A stretch of 64,000 bases of DNA, taken from positions 17,067 to 81,066 of the forward strand of contig NZ_LQXA01000005.1 of NCBI RefSeq assembly GCF_001618005.1, written 5' to 3'. The stretch comes from Clavibacter tessellarius (GTDB lineage Bacteria > Actinomycetota > Actinomycetes > Actinomycetales > Microbacteriaceae). The notes under the pieces are model-generated. The model was not told the DNA's origin. It saw only the letters and a list, made by a program, of their open reading frames with translations, and did not search any database. Shown one piece after another: positions 19,916 through 29,503 of the stretch; within the stretch, counting starts at the first letter, position 1; each line of letters opens with the position of its first letter. Position numbers and translations under genes: made by a program.

Positions 19916-22474
19916 CTAGGAGGCGGGCTTGGTGGTGATGCTGACGATCTTCGGCGCGCGCACGATGACCTTGTCGATCGTTCGGCCGGCGGTGGACCGC
20001 GTGACGCCCGCCGTCTCCCGGGCCAGCGCCTCGAGCTCGTCGGCGCCGATGCGGGCGTCGACCTCGAGCTTGTCGCGCACCTTGCCGTCGACCTGCACGA
20101 CGGCGGTGACCGTGCTCACGACGAGCAGGTTGCGATCGGCCTTGCGCCAGCCGGCGAACGCGACCGAGCCCGTGTAGCCGAGGCGCTTCCACATGTCCTC
20201 GGCCGTGTACGGCGCGAAGAGGCTGAGCGCCACGGCGACGACCTCGGTGGCCTCGCGGACGGCCGCGTCGCCGCCGCCCGGGCCCTGGTCGATGGTCTTC
20301 CGGATGGCGTTGACGAGCTCCATCGTGCGGGCGATGACCACGTTGAACTTGAACGCCTCGAGGAGCCCGGGGCCCTCCGCCAGGAAGCGGTGCGTGACGC
20401 GGCGGAGCGCCTCGTCCCCCGTCTTCCACTCGACCTCGGGCGCGCTCGTGATGTCGCCCGTGAGGCGCCACGCACGGGCCAGGAACTTGGCGGACCCGGA
20501 CGGGGACACGTCCTCCCAGTCGATCGGGTCCTCCGGCGGGCCGGCGAACGCCATGGTGAGCCGGATGGCGTCCACGCCGTGGCGGTCGATCTCGGAGCCG
20601 AGGTCGACGCCGCCCTTGCTCTTCGACATCTTGACGCCGCCGGAGAGCACCATCCCCTGGTTCAGCAGCGCGCTGAACGGCTCCGTGAAGGTGACGTAGC
20701 CGAGGTCGAACAGCACCTTGGTGATGAAGCGCGAGTACAGCAGGTGCAGGATCGCGTGCTCGACGCCGCCCACGTACTGGTCGACGGGCGCCCAGCGGTC
20801 GGCGTCGGCCGGGTCGAACGCCTTCGTGGCGTCGTTCGGCGAGAGGAAGCGCAGCCAGTACCAGGAGCTGTCCATGAACGTGTCCATGGTGTCGGGGTCG
20901 CGCGTGGCCGGGCTGCCGTCCACCGGGCTCGGCACGTTCGACCACTCCGTCGCGGCGGCCAGCGGCGACTTGCCCTTGGGCGTGAGGTCGAGCCCCGCGG
21001 TGTCGGGCAGCCTGACGGGCAGCTGGTCCTCCGGCACGCGGATCTCGTTGCCCTCCGCGTCGTAGACGATGGGGATGGGCGTGCCCCAGAACCGCTGGCG
21101 CGAGATGAGCCAGTCGCGCAGCCGGTAGTTCTTCGCCGCACGGCCTCGGCCCTCCGCCTCGAGCTGCTCGATGACGCGCTTGATGGCGGGCTGCTTGCTC
21201 AGGCCGTTGAGCGACCCGGAGTTGATGAGGCGGCCCTCGCCGGGGAGCGCGACGCCCGTGCGACCGGGCAGCACCTCCTCGAGGTCGGGCAGCTCGCCGT
21301 CCTCCGGGATGATGCGGATGGCGCCCGTGACGGGCTGCGTGGTGTCGACCACCACGCGCACCGGCAGGTCGAAGGCGCGCGCGAAGTCGAGGTCGCGCTG
21401 GTCGTGCGCGGGGACGGCCATGACCGCGCCCGTGCCGTAGTCGGCGAGGACGTAGTCGGCGGCCCAGACGGGGATCCGCTCGCCGTTGACCGGGTTGACG
21501 GCCGTGCGGCCGAGCGGGATGCCCGTCTTCGGACGGTCGGTCGTGGAGCGCTCGATCTCGTTGAGGCGCTGCGTGCGCTCGAGGTAGCCGCGGAACTCCT
21601 CGCGGACCTCGTCGGACGCGCCCTCGACGAGCTCGGCCGCGAGGTCGCTGTCGGGCGCGACCACCATGAACGTGGCGCCGTGCAGCGTGTCCGGGCGGGT
21701 GGTGAACACCGTGACGGGCTCGTCGCGGCCCTCGATGACGAAGTCGACCTCCGCGCCCACGGAGCGGCCGATCCAGTTGCGCTGCATGTTGAGCACCTTG
21801 GACGGCCACTTGCCCTCGAGCTGGTTGAGGTCGTCGATCAGGCGGTCGGCGTAGTCGGTGATGCGCAGGTACCACTGCGTGAGCTTCTTCTTGACGACGA
21901 CGGCGCCGGAGCGGTCGGACGTGCCGTCCGGCAGCACCTGCTCGTTGGCGAGCACCGTCTGGTCCACCGGGTCCCAGTTGACCCAGCTGTCCTTGCGGTA
22001 GGCGAGGCCCTTCTCGTGCATCTTGAGGAACAGCCACTGGTTCCACGCGTAGTACTCGGGGTCGCTCGTGTGGAGCTCGCGCTCCCAGTCGAAGGAGAGG
22101 CCGTAGCGCTTCATCGACTGCTTCTGCGTGTCGATGTTCGCGTAGGTCCACTCGCGCGGGTCGACGCCGCGCTTGATGGCGGCGTTCTCCGCGGGCAGGC
22201 CGAAGGAGTCCCAGCCGATGGGGTGGAGGACGGTGAAGCCCTGCTGGCGCCAGTAGCGCGCGACCGCGTCGCCGATGGCGAACGCCTCGCCGTGCCCCAT
22301 GTGGAGGTCGCCCGAGGGGTACGGGAACATGTCGAGGATGTACTTGCGGGGACGGGTGTCGCTCGCGTCCGGCGTGCGGAACGGCTGCTCGCGCTCCCAC
22401 ACCTCCGACCACTCGGCCTCGATGGCGCGGAAGTCGTAGGTGTCGCCGGGGGTGTCGGGGGTCTCGTGTGCCAA
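19916..22474 (-). CDS. leuS: Leucyl-tRNA synthetase
   Basis: An 852-residue class I synthetase. The HIGH-type motif is DLHMGHG within [18 protein letters not shown], the KMSKS loop is VKMSKSKGG, and the CP1 editing domain has [14 protein letters not shown] and [14 protein letters not shown]. Conserved [16 protein letters not shown] precedes the second half of the Rossmann fold. The start appears to be TTG at 22474 ([15 protein letters not shown] when initiated), as no ATG or GTG lies close enough. It is upstream of comEA in the standard actinobacterial order. Confidence 0.97.
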   Translation of the reverse strand: MAHETPDTPGDTYDFRAIEAEWSEVWEREQPFRTPDASDTRPRKYILDMFPYPSGDLHMGHGEAFAIGDAVARYWRQQGFTVLHPIGWDSFGLPAENAAIKRGVDPREWTYANIDTQKQSMKRYGLSFDWERELHTSDPEYYAWNQWLFLKMHEKGLAYRKDSWVNWDPVDQTVLANEQVLPDGTSDRSGAVVVKKKLTQWYLRITDYADRLIDDLNQLEGKWPSKVLNMQRNWIGRSVGAEVDFVIEGRDEPVTVFTTRPDTLHGATFMVVAPDSDLAAELVEGASDEVREEFRGYLERTQRLNEIERSTTDRPKTGIPLGRTAVNPVNGERIPVWAADYVLADYGTGAVMAVPAHDQRDLDFARAFDLPVRVVVDTTQPVTGAIRIIPEDGELPDLEEVLPGRTGVALPGEGRLINSGSLNGLSKQPAIKRVIEQLEAEGRGRAAKNYRLRDWLISRQRFWGTPIPIVYDAEGNEIRVPEDQLPVRLPDTAGLDLTPKGKSPLAAATEWSNVPSPVDGSPATRDPDTMDTFMDSSWYWLRFLSPNDATKAFDPADADRWAPVDQYVGGVEHAILHLLYSRFITKVLFDLGYVTFTEPFSALLNQGMVLSGGVKMSKSKGGVDLGSEIDRHGVDAIRLTMAFAGPPEDPIDWEDVSPSGSAKFLARAWRLTGDITSAPEVEWKTGDEALRRVTHRFLAEGPGLLEAFKFNVVIARTMELVNAIRKTIDQGPGGGDAAVREATEVVAVALSLFAPYTAEDMWKRLGYTGSVAFAGWRKADRNLLVVSTVTAVVQVDGKVRDKLEVDARIGADELEALARETAGVTRSTAGRTIDKVIVRAPKIVSITTKPAS

Positions 22475-22572
22475 GGGCGCTCTCGATTCGATGCGGGGGT
22501 CGCGGCCGTCAAGGCCTCGACAAGACTAGTGACCCGGCCGGGGGGAACCCGCACGGGCGACGGGGTGGCGGA

Positions 22573-24111
22573 TCAGGCCCCGGCGGCGGCCCTGGGGAGG
22601 GAGGACGGGAGACCCCCGACGCGTTCCGCGACCCGGCCCGCGGCCACGGCGGCCAGCAGCGGCGCGGCCTTCACGCGCACCTCCTCGAGCTCCTCCTCGG
22701 GCACCGACAGGGCCGTGATGCCGCCCCCGGCGCCCACGGTTGCACGGCCGTCCACGACGACGACCGAGCGGATCACCATGGCCAGGTCGGCACGTCCGTC
22801 GTCGCCGAACCAGCCGAACGCGCCCGCGTACACGCCGCGCGGCCCGCGCTCGAGGGCCCGGAGGATGCCGACGGCCGCGGACTTCGGGGCTCCCGTCATG
22901 GATCCGGCGGGGAACAGGGCGCGCACCGCGGCCACCGCCGTGACGCCGGGCACGAGCCGGCCCTCCACACGGCTGACGAGCTGGTGCACCTGCGCGTACG
23001 CCTCGACGGCGAAGAGGCTCGTGACGCGGACCGAGCCGAGCACGCACACGCGGCTGAGGTCGTTGCGCATGAGGTCGACGATCATCACGTTCTCCGCGCG
23101 CTCCTTGTCGCTCGCGAGCAGCTCGGCGCGGGCCCGCTCGTCGGCTGCCGGATCGGCGTGACGCGGACGGGTGCCCTTGATGGGGAGCGTGCGCAGCGTG
23201 CCGCCCGCGTCCACCTCGACGAAGCGCTCGGGCGACGCGCTGACGAGCACGGTGCCGCCGATGCGGAGGAACCCGCCGTGGTGGGTGGGGCTGAGGGCGC
23301 GCAGGGCGGTGTGCACGCGCACCGGGTCGACGCGCCCGGGGACGCGCGCCTGGTTGGTGAGGCAGAGCTGGTAGGCGTCGCCGCGGCGGATGGACTCCTG
23401 GCACGAGCGGATGAGGGCGAGGTAGCCGTCGTCGTCGTGGCGCCAGACGGGGTCGGATCCCGGATCCGCGTCGGCGGGGCCGTGCGGTGGCGCCGCGGCG
23501 GCCCGACGGGGGTTCGCCGGGACGCCCGCGAGGTCGCCCTCGACGGCGTCGAGCCACGGGTCCCCCGCGCGCGCGACCGCCCAGACGGCGGAGGTGCCGT
23601 GGTCGAACGCGAGCAGGCGCTCCACCCGGAGGACGGCGGCGGCGGGCTCAGCATGCTCGGGCGCAGCATGCTCGGGCGGGGCATGCTCGGGCGCTGCGTG
23701 CTCGGGCGCGGCGCGGTCCGGGGCGTCCGCGACCGGCGCGTGGTGCAGCGGCACGGTCTCGGTCCAGGCGTCGTACGGGATCCAGCCGACCACGCCCAGC
23801 CGGAAGGCGAGGTCGGGTGGGAGGCCGTCGTCGAGGGAGGCGCCGGCGTCGAGGGAGGTGCCGTCGTCGGCGGCCGACGTGTGCGCCAGCAGCCCGGCCA
23901 GCCCGTCGAAGACGCCGTCCGGCCAGGCGGTGACGCTGCCCGCGCTCGCGCCGAGGTAGCTCCAGCCCTCCCCCGCCGAGTCGTCGAGCCACGCGACGTC
24001 ACCCGCGGCCTCGTCGGCGAAGAGGGCCGTGAAGACGTCCTCGGGGTCGTGCCATCCGGCGATGCGGCGTCCCCGGACGGCCGTCCTCGCGTGCGCGAGC
24101 GCTCCGTCCAT
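22573..24111 (-). CDS. pabB: Aminodeoxychorismate synthase component I (PabB-like)
   Basis: A 512-residue chorismate-utilising enzyme. The catalytic half carries the PabB-type LPIKGTRPR (lysine nucleophile motif), ASDKERAENVMIVDLMRND, LFPAGSMTGAPK and the ending VGAGGGITALSVPEEE(L). It makes 4-amino-4-deoxychorismate for folate with a glutaminase not found here. The N-terminal domain holds an inserted four-copy APEHA-type repeat. It diverges from the pabC-like gene with only 53 bases between, so the pair likely share a control region. Anthranilate synthase is less likely given the PIKGT motif. Confidence 0.9.
   Translation of the reverse strand: MDGALAHARTAVRGRRIAGWHDPEDVFTALFADEAAGDVAWLDDSAGEGWSYLGASAGSVTAWPDGVFDGLAGLLAHTSAADDGTSLDAGASLDDGLPPDLAFRLGVVGWIPYDAWTETVPLHHAPVADAPDRAAPEHAAPEHAPPEHAAPEHAEPAAAVLRVERLLAFDHGTSAVWAVARAGDPWLDAVEGDLAGVPANPRRAAAAPPHGPADADPGSDPVWRHDDDGYLALIRSCQESIRRGDAYQLCLTNQARVPGRVDPVRVHTALRALSPTHHGGFLRIGGTVLVSASPERFVEVDAGGTLRTLPIKGTRPRHADPAADERARAELLASDKERAENVMIVDLMRNDLSRVCVLGSVRVTSLFAVEAYAQVHQLVSRVEGRLVPGVTAVAAVRALFPAGSMTGAPKSAAVGILRALERGPRGVYAGAFGWFGDDGRADLAMVIRSVVVVDGRATVGAGGGITALSVPEEELEEVRVKAAPLLAAVAAGRVAERVGGLPSSLPRAAAGA
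23651..23710. repeat. 15-bp in-frame minisatellite in pabB
   Basis: Four 15-base units beginning GCATGCTCGGGCG or GCGTGCTCGGGCG (23651, 23666, 23681, 23696) encode repeated Pro-Glu-His-Ala pentapeptides in a linker of the N-terminal domain. Confidence 0.85.
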
Positions 24112-24164
24112 GCGCGGCCTCCCGGTGTCGTGGCCGCACCCCGTGGCCGCCTAGCCTCAAGGGT

Positions 24165-24983
24165 ATGAGCTCCGAGCAGATCCTCCGGTGGACCCCCGCG
24201 GGCTGGGCGCCCGACGCCGCGGACGCGACCCGGGGAGGAGCCGAGGAGACGCGGCCCGCCGGGCACCGGGTCCTCGCGGCCGACTCGTTCCTGGTGGACG
24301 ACGGGCGGGTCCTGGCGCTCGACGTGCACCGGCAGCGGTTCCTCGCGGCGCTCCGGACGCAGGCGGCCGCGGTGCCGGATCCCGCCGCCTTCCTCGACGC
24401 CGCCGTCGCCGCGCTGCCGCGCGCGGGCGCCTGGTTCCCCCGCGTGGAGGCGCTGCGCGGCCCGGACGGCGACGTCGCGCGCCTGCTCGTGCGACCCGCC
24501 CCCGAGCGCACCGCGACGGTCGTGCTGCGCGACCACGACGGGCCGGATCCGCGCACCCTGCCGCGCCTCAAGGGCCCGGACCTGCACGCGCTCGGCGCCC
24601 TGCGGAGCCGCGCGGCCCGGCACGGCGCGGGCGAGGCCGTGATCATCGCCGACGACGGGACCATCGTCGAGGGCGCCTACAGCGCGATCCTGTGGTGGCA
24701 CGGCGACGCGCTCGCGGTGGTCGAGGGCGACGTGCCGCGGATCGCGAGCGTCACCGAGCGCAGCATCCTCGCGCTCGCGACCGCCCTCGGGGTCGATGTG
24801 CTGCACGACCGCGTTCGTCCCGCCGACCTCGACGGCCGCGAGGTGTGGGCCGTGAGCGCGCTGCACGGCATCCGCCTGGTGCGCGGGTGGATCGACGGCC
24901 CGGCCGTCGCCGCCGAGCCCGGCCGCGTGACCGCCTGGCGCGCGCGGCTCGACGCGCTGCGGCGCGAGCTGCCGGCGGGCTGA
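24165..24983 (+). CDS. Aminotransferase class IV (aminodeoxychorismate lyase-like)
   Basis: A 272-residue PLP-dependent fold-type IV enzyme. The Schiff-base lysine is probably the Lys in LPRLKGPDL; later EAVIIADDGTIVEGAYSAIL and VPRIASVTERSIL match the cofactor phosphate-binding region of PabC/branched-chain aminotransferases. Its position head-to-head with pabB suggests it acts as 4-amino-4-deoxychorismate lyase in p-aminobenzoate synthesis. That role rests mostly on context. It converges on cydC with a one-base gap. Confidence 0.83.
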   Translation: MSSEQILRWTPAGWAPDAADATRGGAEETRPAGHRVLAADSFLVDDGRVLALDVHRQRFLAALRTQAAAVPDPAAFLDAAVAALPRAGAWFPRVEALRGPDGDVARLLVRPAPERTATVVLRDHDGPDPRTLPRLKGPDLHALGALRSRAARHGAGEAVIIADDGTIVEGAYSAILWWHGDALAVVEGDVPRIASVTERSILALATALGVDVLHDRVRPADLDGREVWAVSALHGIRLVRGWIDGPAVAAEPGRVTAWRARLDALRRELPAG

Positions 24984-24984
24984 G

Positions 24985-26685
24985 TCAGCCAGCGGAGGGG
25001 AGGGTGCCCGCTCCCCCGATCGCGCCGAGCTCCACCGTCCGGTCGACGAGGTCCGCCGGCACGTCCGTGTGCGTGAGCAGCAGCACCCCGCGGCCCCGGT
25101 CGCGCGCGGCCCGCAGCACGTCGCGGAGGACGGCCCGGGCGCGGTCGGCGTCGACGTCCGCCGTCGGCTCGTCGAGCACCAGGATCGGGAAGTCGGCGAG
25201 GAGGGCCCGGGCCAGCGCGATCCGCTGCGCCTGGCCGCCGGAGACGAGCCCGCCCCGGTCGCCCACGCGCGCGTCCAGGCCGCCGCGATCGGCGGTCCAG
25301 CCCGCGAGCCCCACGCGGTCGAGTGCTGCGAGGAGCTCGTCGTCGGTCGCCTCCTCGCGGGCGAAGAGCAGGTTCTGCCGGATGCTCGCGTCGAACAGGT
25401 GCGGCGACTGCTCGCACAGGCCCACGATCCGCCGCACCTCGGAGGGCCGCCGCGACCGGGCGTCGACGCCGTCCAGCTCGTAGCCGCCCGTCGACTCGAG
25501 GAAGCGCACGAGCGCGGCGGCGAGCGACGACTTGCCGGATCCGCTCGGGCCGCGCACGACGACCGTCTCCCCCGGCCGCACCGCGAGCGACACCGGTCGG
25601 AGGGCGTCGGCGTCCGCGCCCGGCCAGCGGGTGACGAGGTCGCGGATCACCAGGGTCGCGCTGCCGCGGGCAGCGGAGGGAGCGGGGCCCGCCTGCTCCG
25701 GCTCCTCCGCCCGCTCCAGCGGGATCTCGGCGGGCACGACCGCCGGCGCGGCGCCCGCGACCCGATCCGCGCTCGTGCGCACCCGCGTCCACGCCTGCAC
25801 CGCGAGCGGCACGGCGGTCGCCGACTCGACGAGCGCCAGCGGCACGAGCGCGGCGAGGACGAGCCACGCCGGATCCAGCGCGCCGGACGCGAGGCCGGGC
25901 ACGCCCTGCAGCACGGTCCAGCCCGCGACCGCGCCCGTCCCGACGAGGACGACGCCCGTCGTCGCGCCCGTGGCCGCCGCGCTCCGCAGCTCCTCGCGGC
26001 GGAGCCGACGCGCGACCCGCTCGAGGTCCGCGAGCCGCGCGTCCACCGCCTGGAACGCCGTGAGCACGTCGAGCCCGCCGACGAGGTCGAGCACCCGGTC
26101 CTGCACGGCGGCGCGCAGCGGGGCGATCCGCGTCTCCGCGCGCCCCGCGAGCGCCCGCATCGCGAGGACGCCGACGGCGAGCGCGACGGCGAGTACGAGG
26201 GCGAGCGCGATCCCGGCGGCCGGGAGCACGGCCGTCACCACGGCGACGCTCGCCGCCTGCACGAGCACCGACACGGCGAGCGGCTGCACGACGCGCAGCG
26301 GGAGGTCCTGGAGCCGGTCGACGTCGCCGACGAGCCGCGCGAGGAGGTCGCCGCGCCGGGTGCGCCGGAGCCCGGCCGGCGCGTGCGGCAGGAGCCGTTC
26401 GAACACCCCGACCCGCAGCGTCGCCAGGGCGCGGAACGCGGCGTCGTGGCTCGTGATCCGCTCCAGGTAGCGGAACGCGGCGCGCCCCAGCGCGAAGGCG
26501 CGGACGCCGACGATGGCCATGCCGAGGAAGAGGATGGGCGGCTGCTCCGACGCGCGCGTGATCAGCCAGGCCGAGGTCGCGAGGAGGGCGACCGCGCCCG
26601 CCGCGCTCGCGAGCCCCGCCAGCAGCCCGGGGAGCGCCCGGCGGAGAGGCGGCTGCGCGAGGCGGAGCACCTCGCCGCGGTTCAC
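24985..26685 (-). CDS. cydC: Thiol reductant ABC exporter subunit CydC
   Basis: A 566-residue half-transporter. The N-terminal ~300 residues are a six-helix type IV ABC membrane domain (LLATSAWLITRASEQPPIL start region). The ATPase part has Walker A GPSGSGKSS, signature LVSGGQAQRIALARALL and Walker B ILVLDEPTADVD. With CydD it exports glutathione/cysteine-type thiols needed to assemble cytochrome bd. The start overlaps the cydD stop by four bases (ATGA). It is last in the cydABDC operon. Confidence 0.93.
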   Translation of the reverse strand: MNRGEVLRLAQPPLRRALPGLLAGLASAAGAVALLATSAWLITRASEQPPILFLGMAIVGVRAFALGRAAFRYLERITSHDAAFRALATLRVGVFERLLPHAPAGLRRTRRGDLLARLVGDVDRLQDLPLRVVQPLAVSVLVQAASVAVVTAVLPAAGIALALVLAVALAVGVLAMRALAGRAETRIAPLRAAVQDRVLDLVGGLDVLTAFQAVDARLADLERVARRLRREELRSAAATGATTGVVLVGTGAVAGWTVLQGVPGLASGALDPAWLVLAALVPLALVESATAVPLAVQAWTRVRTSADRVAGAAPAVVPAEIPLERAEEPEQAGPAPSAARGSATLVIRDLVTRWPGADADALRPVSLAVRPGETVVVRGPSGSGKSSLAAALVRFLESTGGYELDGVDARSRRPSEVRRIVGLCEQSPHLFDASIRQNLLFAREEATDDELLAALDRVGLAGWTADRGGLDARVGDRGGLVSGGQAQRIALARALLADFPILVLDEPTADVDADRARAVLRDVLRAARDRGRGVLLLTHTDVPADLVDRTVELGAIGGAGTLPSAG

Positions 26686-28490
26686 GGCGCCACCTGCGCG
26701 CGCCAGGCGGGCTCGGGCGTCGTGCGCGCGGGATCGGCGACGGCGCCGGCCCGGTCGTGCTCCGCGGGCCGCGCGCCGGGCGAGGGAGGCGCGGCGGCGG
26801 ATCCCGGCGCCGCGAGCCGCAGCTCCTCGTCGGCGGCGTCCACGAGCGCCGGGCGGTGGGTCACGACGACGACGGCGCGGCCCTGGTCGGCGAGCGCGCG
26901 GATCCCCCGCGCCAGCCGCTCCTCCGCCGCCGCGTCGAGGGCGGAGCTCGGCTCGTCGAGGAGCACGAGCGGGCAGTCGAGGGCGAGCGCGCGGTGCACG
27001 GCGCGGGCGACGGCGACCCGCTGGGCCTGCCCGCCCGAGAGGCCCTGGCCGCCGACGCCGAGCACGAGGTCGGGGTCGATGCCGTCGGCGGCTGCGAGGG
27101 ACAGGGCGCGCCGGACGAGCGCATCATCCGGATCCGGGACGCCCAGCGCGACGTTCTCCCGCACCGTGCCGGCCACGAGTCCCGGCCGCTGCCCGGCCCA
27201 GGCGATCTCCGCGGGTGCCGGCCGCCGGAGCGCGGTCGGGTCCCCGTCGCCATCCGCCCAGCCGATGCCGCCGTCCGCGGGCAGCTGCCCGAGCACCGCC
27301 GCGAGGAGCGACGACTTCCCGGCCCCGCTCGGGCCGGTCACCGCCGTCACGCAGCCTCGGCGGAAGCGCGCCGAGAGGCCGTCGACCACCGGCCGGTCGT
27401 CGTGCGCGACGACCAGGTCGCGGATCACGAGCTCGTCGTCCGGAGCCGCCTCGCCGGGCGCGGCGCCCGCGCCGTACCGTGCAGACCCCGGAGCGGGTGC
27501 GGCTGCCGCTCCGGCGGCGCGGGACGCCCGCCCCGCCCGCTCCGCGTCGAGGATGCCGAGCACGTCGTCCGCGGCCGCCACCCCCTCCGCGGCGGCGTGG
27601 AACTGCACGCCGACCTGGCGGATCGGCAGGAACGCCTCGGGCGCGAGCAGCAGCACGAACAGCCCCACCTCGAGGTCGAGCTGCCCGCCGATGAGCCGCA
27701 CGCCCACCGACACCGCGACGAGCGCCACCGACAGGGAGGCGGCGAGCTCGAGCACGAAGCCGGAGAGGAACGAGATCCGGAGCACGCGCATGGTCTCGAC
27801 GCGGTGCTCCTCGGTGACCCGCCGGATCCTCGCCGTCTGCCGCCGCGCCCGCCCGAACACCAGCAGGGTGGAGAGACCGTCGACCACGTCGAGGAATCCC
27901 GACGCCAGCTCGGTGAGCCGGACCCACTGACGCCGCTGCACCTCCCGCGTCGCCCAGCCGACCAGCACCATGAAGACGGGGATGACGGGCAGCGTCACGA
28001 GCACCGTGACGCCCGTGAGCGGGTCGGCGAGGAGCAGCACCGCGACGACGATCGGCGTGGCGAGCGCCGTGAGGATCAGCTGCGGCACGTAGCGCGCGAA
28101 GTACGGGTCGAGCGCGTCGAGGCCGGGGCCGATGACCGTGGCGACACGGGCTCGGCTGCGGCTCGCGGTCCACACCGGGCCGAGGTCGACGACGGCCCGG
28201 AGCGCGCGCCGCCGCAGTTCCGCGACGACCTGCGCGGCCCCACGCGCGCCGACCACGTCGAGCAGCCAGCCGGCGACGCCGCGGAGGACCGCCGAGACGA
28301 CGACGAGCGCGAGCACGGGCGCGAGCTCCTCCGCGGTCCGCCCCGCGATCGCCCGCACGACCAGCTGCGTGAGCGACCAGCAGAAGCCCACGAGCGCCGC
28401 GGTCTGCACGATGCCCGCGAGGGCGCCGACGACGAGCATCGTGCGGGCGGCGGCGGACGCCCGCAGCAGCCGCGGATCCAGGGGCTTCAC
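26682..28490 (-). CDS. cydD: Thiol reductant ABC exporter subunit CydD
   Basis: A 602-residue ABC half-transporter, partner of CydC. The N-terminal membrane domain begins KPLDPRLLRASAAARTMLVV and includes the CydD-typical LITALATPIVVAVLL-like segment. The ATPase has Walker A GPSGAGKSS, signature GLSGGQAQRVAVARA and Walker B LVLLDEPSSALD. The C-terminal ~40 residues are Pro/Ala-rich and unlike typical CydD. It starts eight bases after the cydB stop, so the operon is tightly packed. Confidence 0.93.
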   Translation of the reverse strand: MKPLDPRLLRASAAARTMLVVGALAGIVQTAALVGFCWSLTQLVVRAIAGRTAEELAPVLALVVVSAVLRGVAGWLLDVVGARGAAQVVAELRRRALRAVVDLGPVWTASRSRARVATVIGPGLDALDPYFARYVPQLILTALATPIVVAVLLLADPLTGVTVLVTLPVIPVFMVLVGWATREVQRRQWVRLTELASGFLDVVDGLSTLLVFGRARRQTARIRRVTEEHRVETMRVLRISFLSGFVLELAASLSVALVAVSVGVRLIGGQLDLEVGLFVLLLAPEAFLPIRQVGVQFHAAAEGVAAADDVLGILDAERAGRASRAAGAAAAPAPGSARYGAGAAPGEAAPDDELVIRDLVVAHDDRPVVDGLSARFRRGCVTAVTGPSGAGKSSLLAAVLGQLPADGGIGWADGDGDPTALRRPAPAEIAWAGQRPGLVAGTVRENVALGVPDPDDALVRRALSLAAADGIDPDLVLGVGGQGLSGGQAQRVAVARAVHRALALDCPLVLLDEPSSALDAAAEERLARGIRALADQGRAVVVVTHRPALVDAADEELRLAAPGSAAAPPSPGARPAEHDRAGAVADPARTTPEPAWRAQVAP

Positions 28491-28497
28491 CGTGCGC

Positions 28498-29502
28498 CTA
28501 GTGGGCGGCCCGGCTGATCACGGCGCGCGTGATGCGCTTCCGGAACACCCAGTACGTCCACCCCTGGTACGCGAGGATCAGCGGCAGCGCGAACCCCGCG
28601 GCCCACGTCATGATCGTCAGCGTGTACGCCGACGACGACGCGTTCGCGATCGTCAGCCCGTACGCCGGGTCGTTCGACGCCGGCATGACGAACGGGTGCA
28701 GCGCCGCGAACAGGCTGGCGACCGCGAGCGCGATAGTGGCCGCGAGCAGACCGAAGGCCCAGCGCTCCCGGCCGCGCACGTTGGCGAGGTACGACGCGAC
28801 GAGCGCGACGGCGGCGAGCACCGAGATCAGCCCGGAGAGGGCCGAGCCGTGGGCCAGCGTTGTCCAGACGAGGAAGGTCGCCGCGACGACGATGGTGACG
28901 GCCCCCACCCGCATCGACAGCGCCCGGGCACGCGCCCGGATCGGCCCGTCCGTCTTCAGCGCCGCGAACTGCAGCCCGTGCACGAGGAACAGCGACAGCG
29001 TCGTGAGCCCGCCGAGGAGCGCGTACGGGTTCAGCAGGTCGAGCGTGGATCCCGTGTAGTCGTGGCCCGCGTCCATCGGCACCCCGCGCACCACGTTCGC
29101 GAACACGACGCCCCAGAGGAACGCGGGCACGACCGAGCCGACCACGATCATCAGGTCGAAGGACCCGCGCCACCGGTCGGACGCCCCCTGGTGCCGGTAC
29201 TCGAACGAGACGCCGCGGAGGATGAGCGTGATGAGGATCGCGAGCAGCAGCAGGTAGAAGCCGCTGAACATGGTGGCGTACCACTCGGGGAACGCCGCGA
29301 AGAGCGCGGCGCCCGCGACGATGAGCCACGTCTCGTTGAGGTCCCAGACCGGGCCGATCGCGTTGATGAGGACGCGCCGGTCGGTGTCGTCCTTCGCGAG
29401 GAACGGCAGGCTCATCCCCACGCCGAAGTCGAAGCCGTCGAGCACGAAGTAGCCGACGAAGAGGAAGGCGATGACGCCGAACCAGAGGGTGGGCAGGTCC
29501 AT
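28498..29502 (-). CDS. cydB: Cytochrome bd oxidase subunit II
   Basis: A 334-residue polytopic protein with the CydB start LPTLWFGVIAFLFVGYFVLD followed by GFDFGVG, the VWDLNETWLIVAGAALFAAFP loop and the RGVSFEYRHQ motif. It packs against CydA in the quinol oxidase that reduces oxygen to water at low oxygen tension. ATG 29502 lies one base beyond the cydA stop, consistent with translational coupling. Confidence 0.96.
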   Translation of the reverse strand: MDLPTLWFGVIAFLFVGYFVLDGFDFGVGMSLPFLAKDDTDRRVLINAIGPVWDLNETWLIVAGAALFAAFPEWYATMFSGFYLLLLAILITLILRGVSFEYRHQGASDRWRGSFDLMIVVGSVVPAFLWGVVFANVVRGVPMDAGHDYTGSTLDLLNPYALLGGLTTLSLFLVHGLQFAALKTDGPIRARARALSMRVGAVTIVVAATFLVWTTLAHGSALSGLISVLAAVALVASYLANVRGRERWAFGLLAATIALAVASLFAALHPFVMPASNDPAYGLTIANASSSAYTLTIMTWAAGFALPLILAYQGWTYWVFRKRITRAVISRAAH

Positions 29503-29503
29503 G

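Noticed and set aside
18714..22412. A single 1,232-codon frame joining comEA with sequence over leuS
   Set aside because: The upstream part is a shifted reading of leuS; comEA starts at ATG 19775.
22475..22572. T-box leader for leuS
   Set aside because: No T-box bulge or antiterminator features; actinobacterial T-boxes are mainly on ileS.
23651..23710. Possible CRISPR-like array in pabB
   Set aside because: Units are contiguous 15-mers without unique spacers and keep the pabB frame; it is a coding minisatellite.
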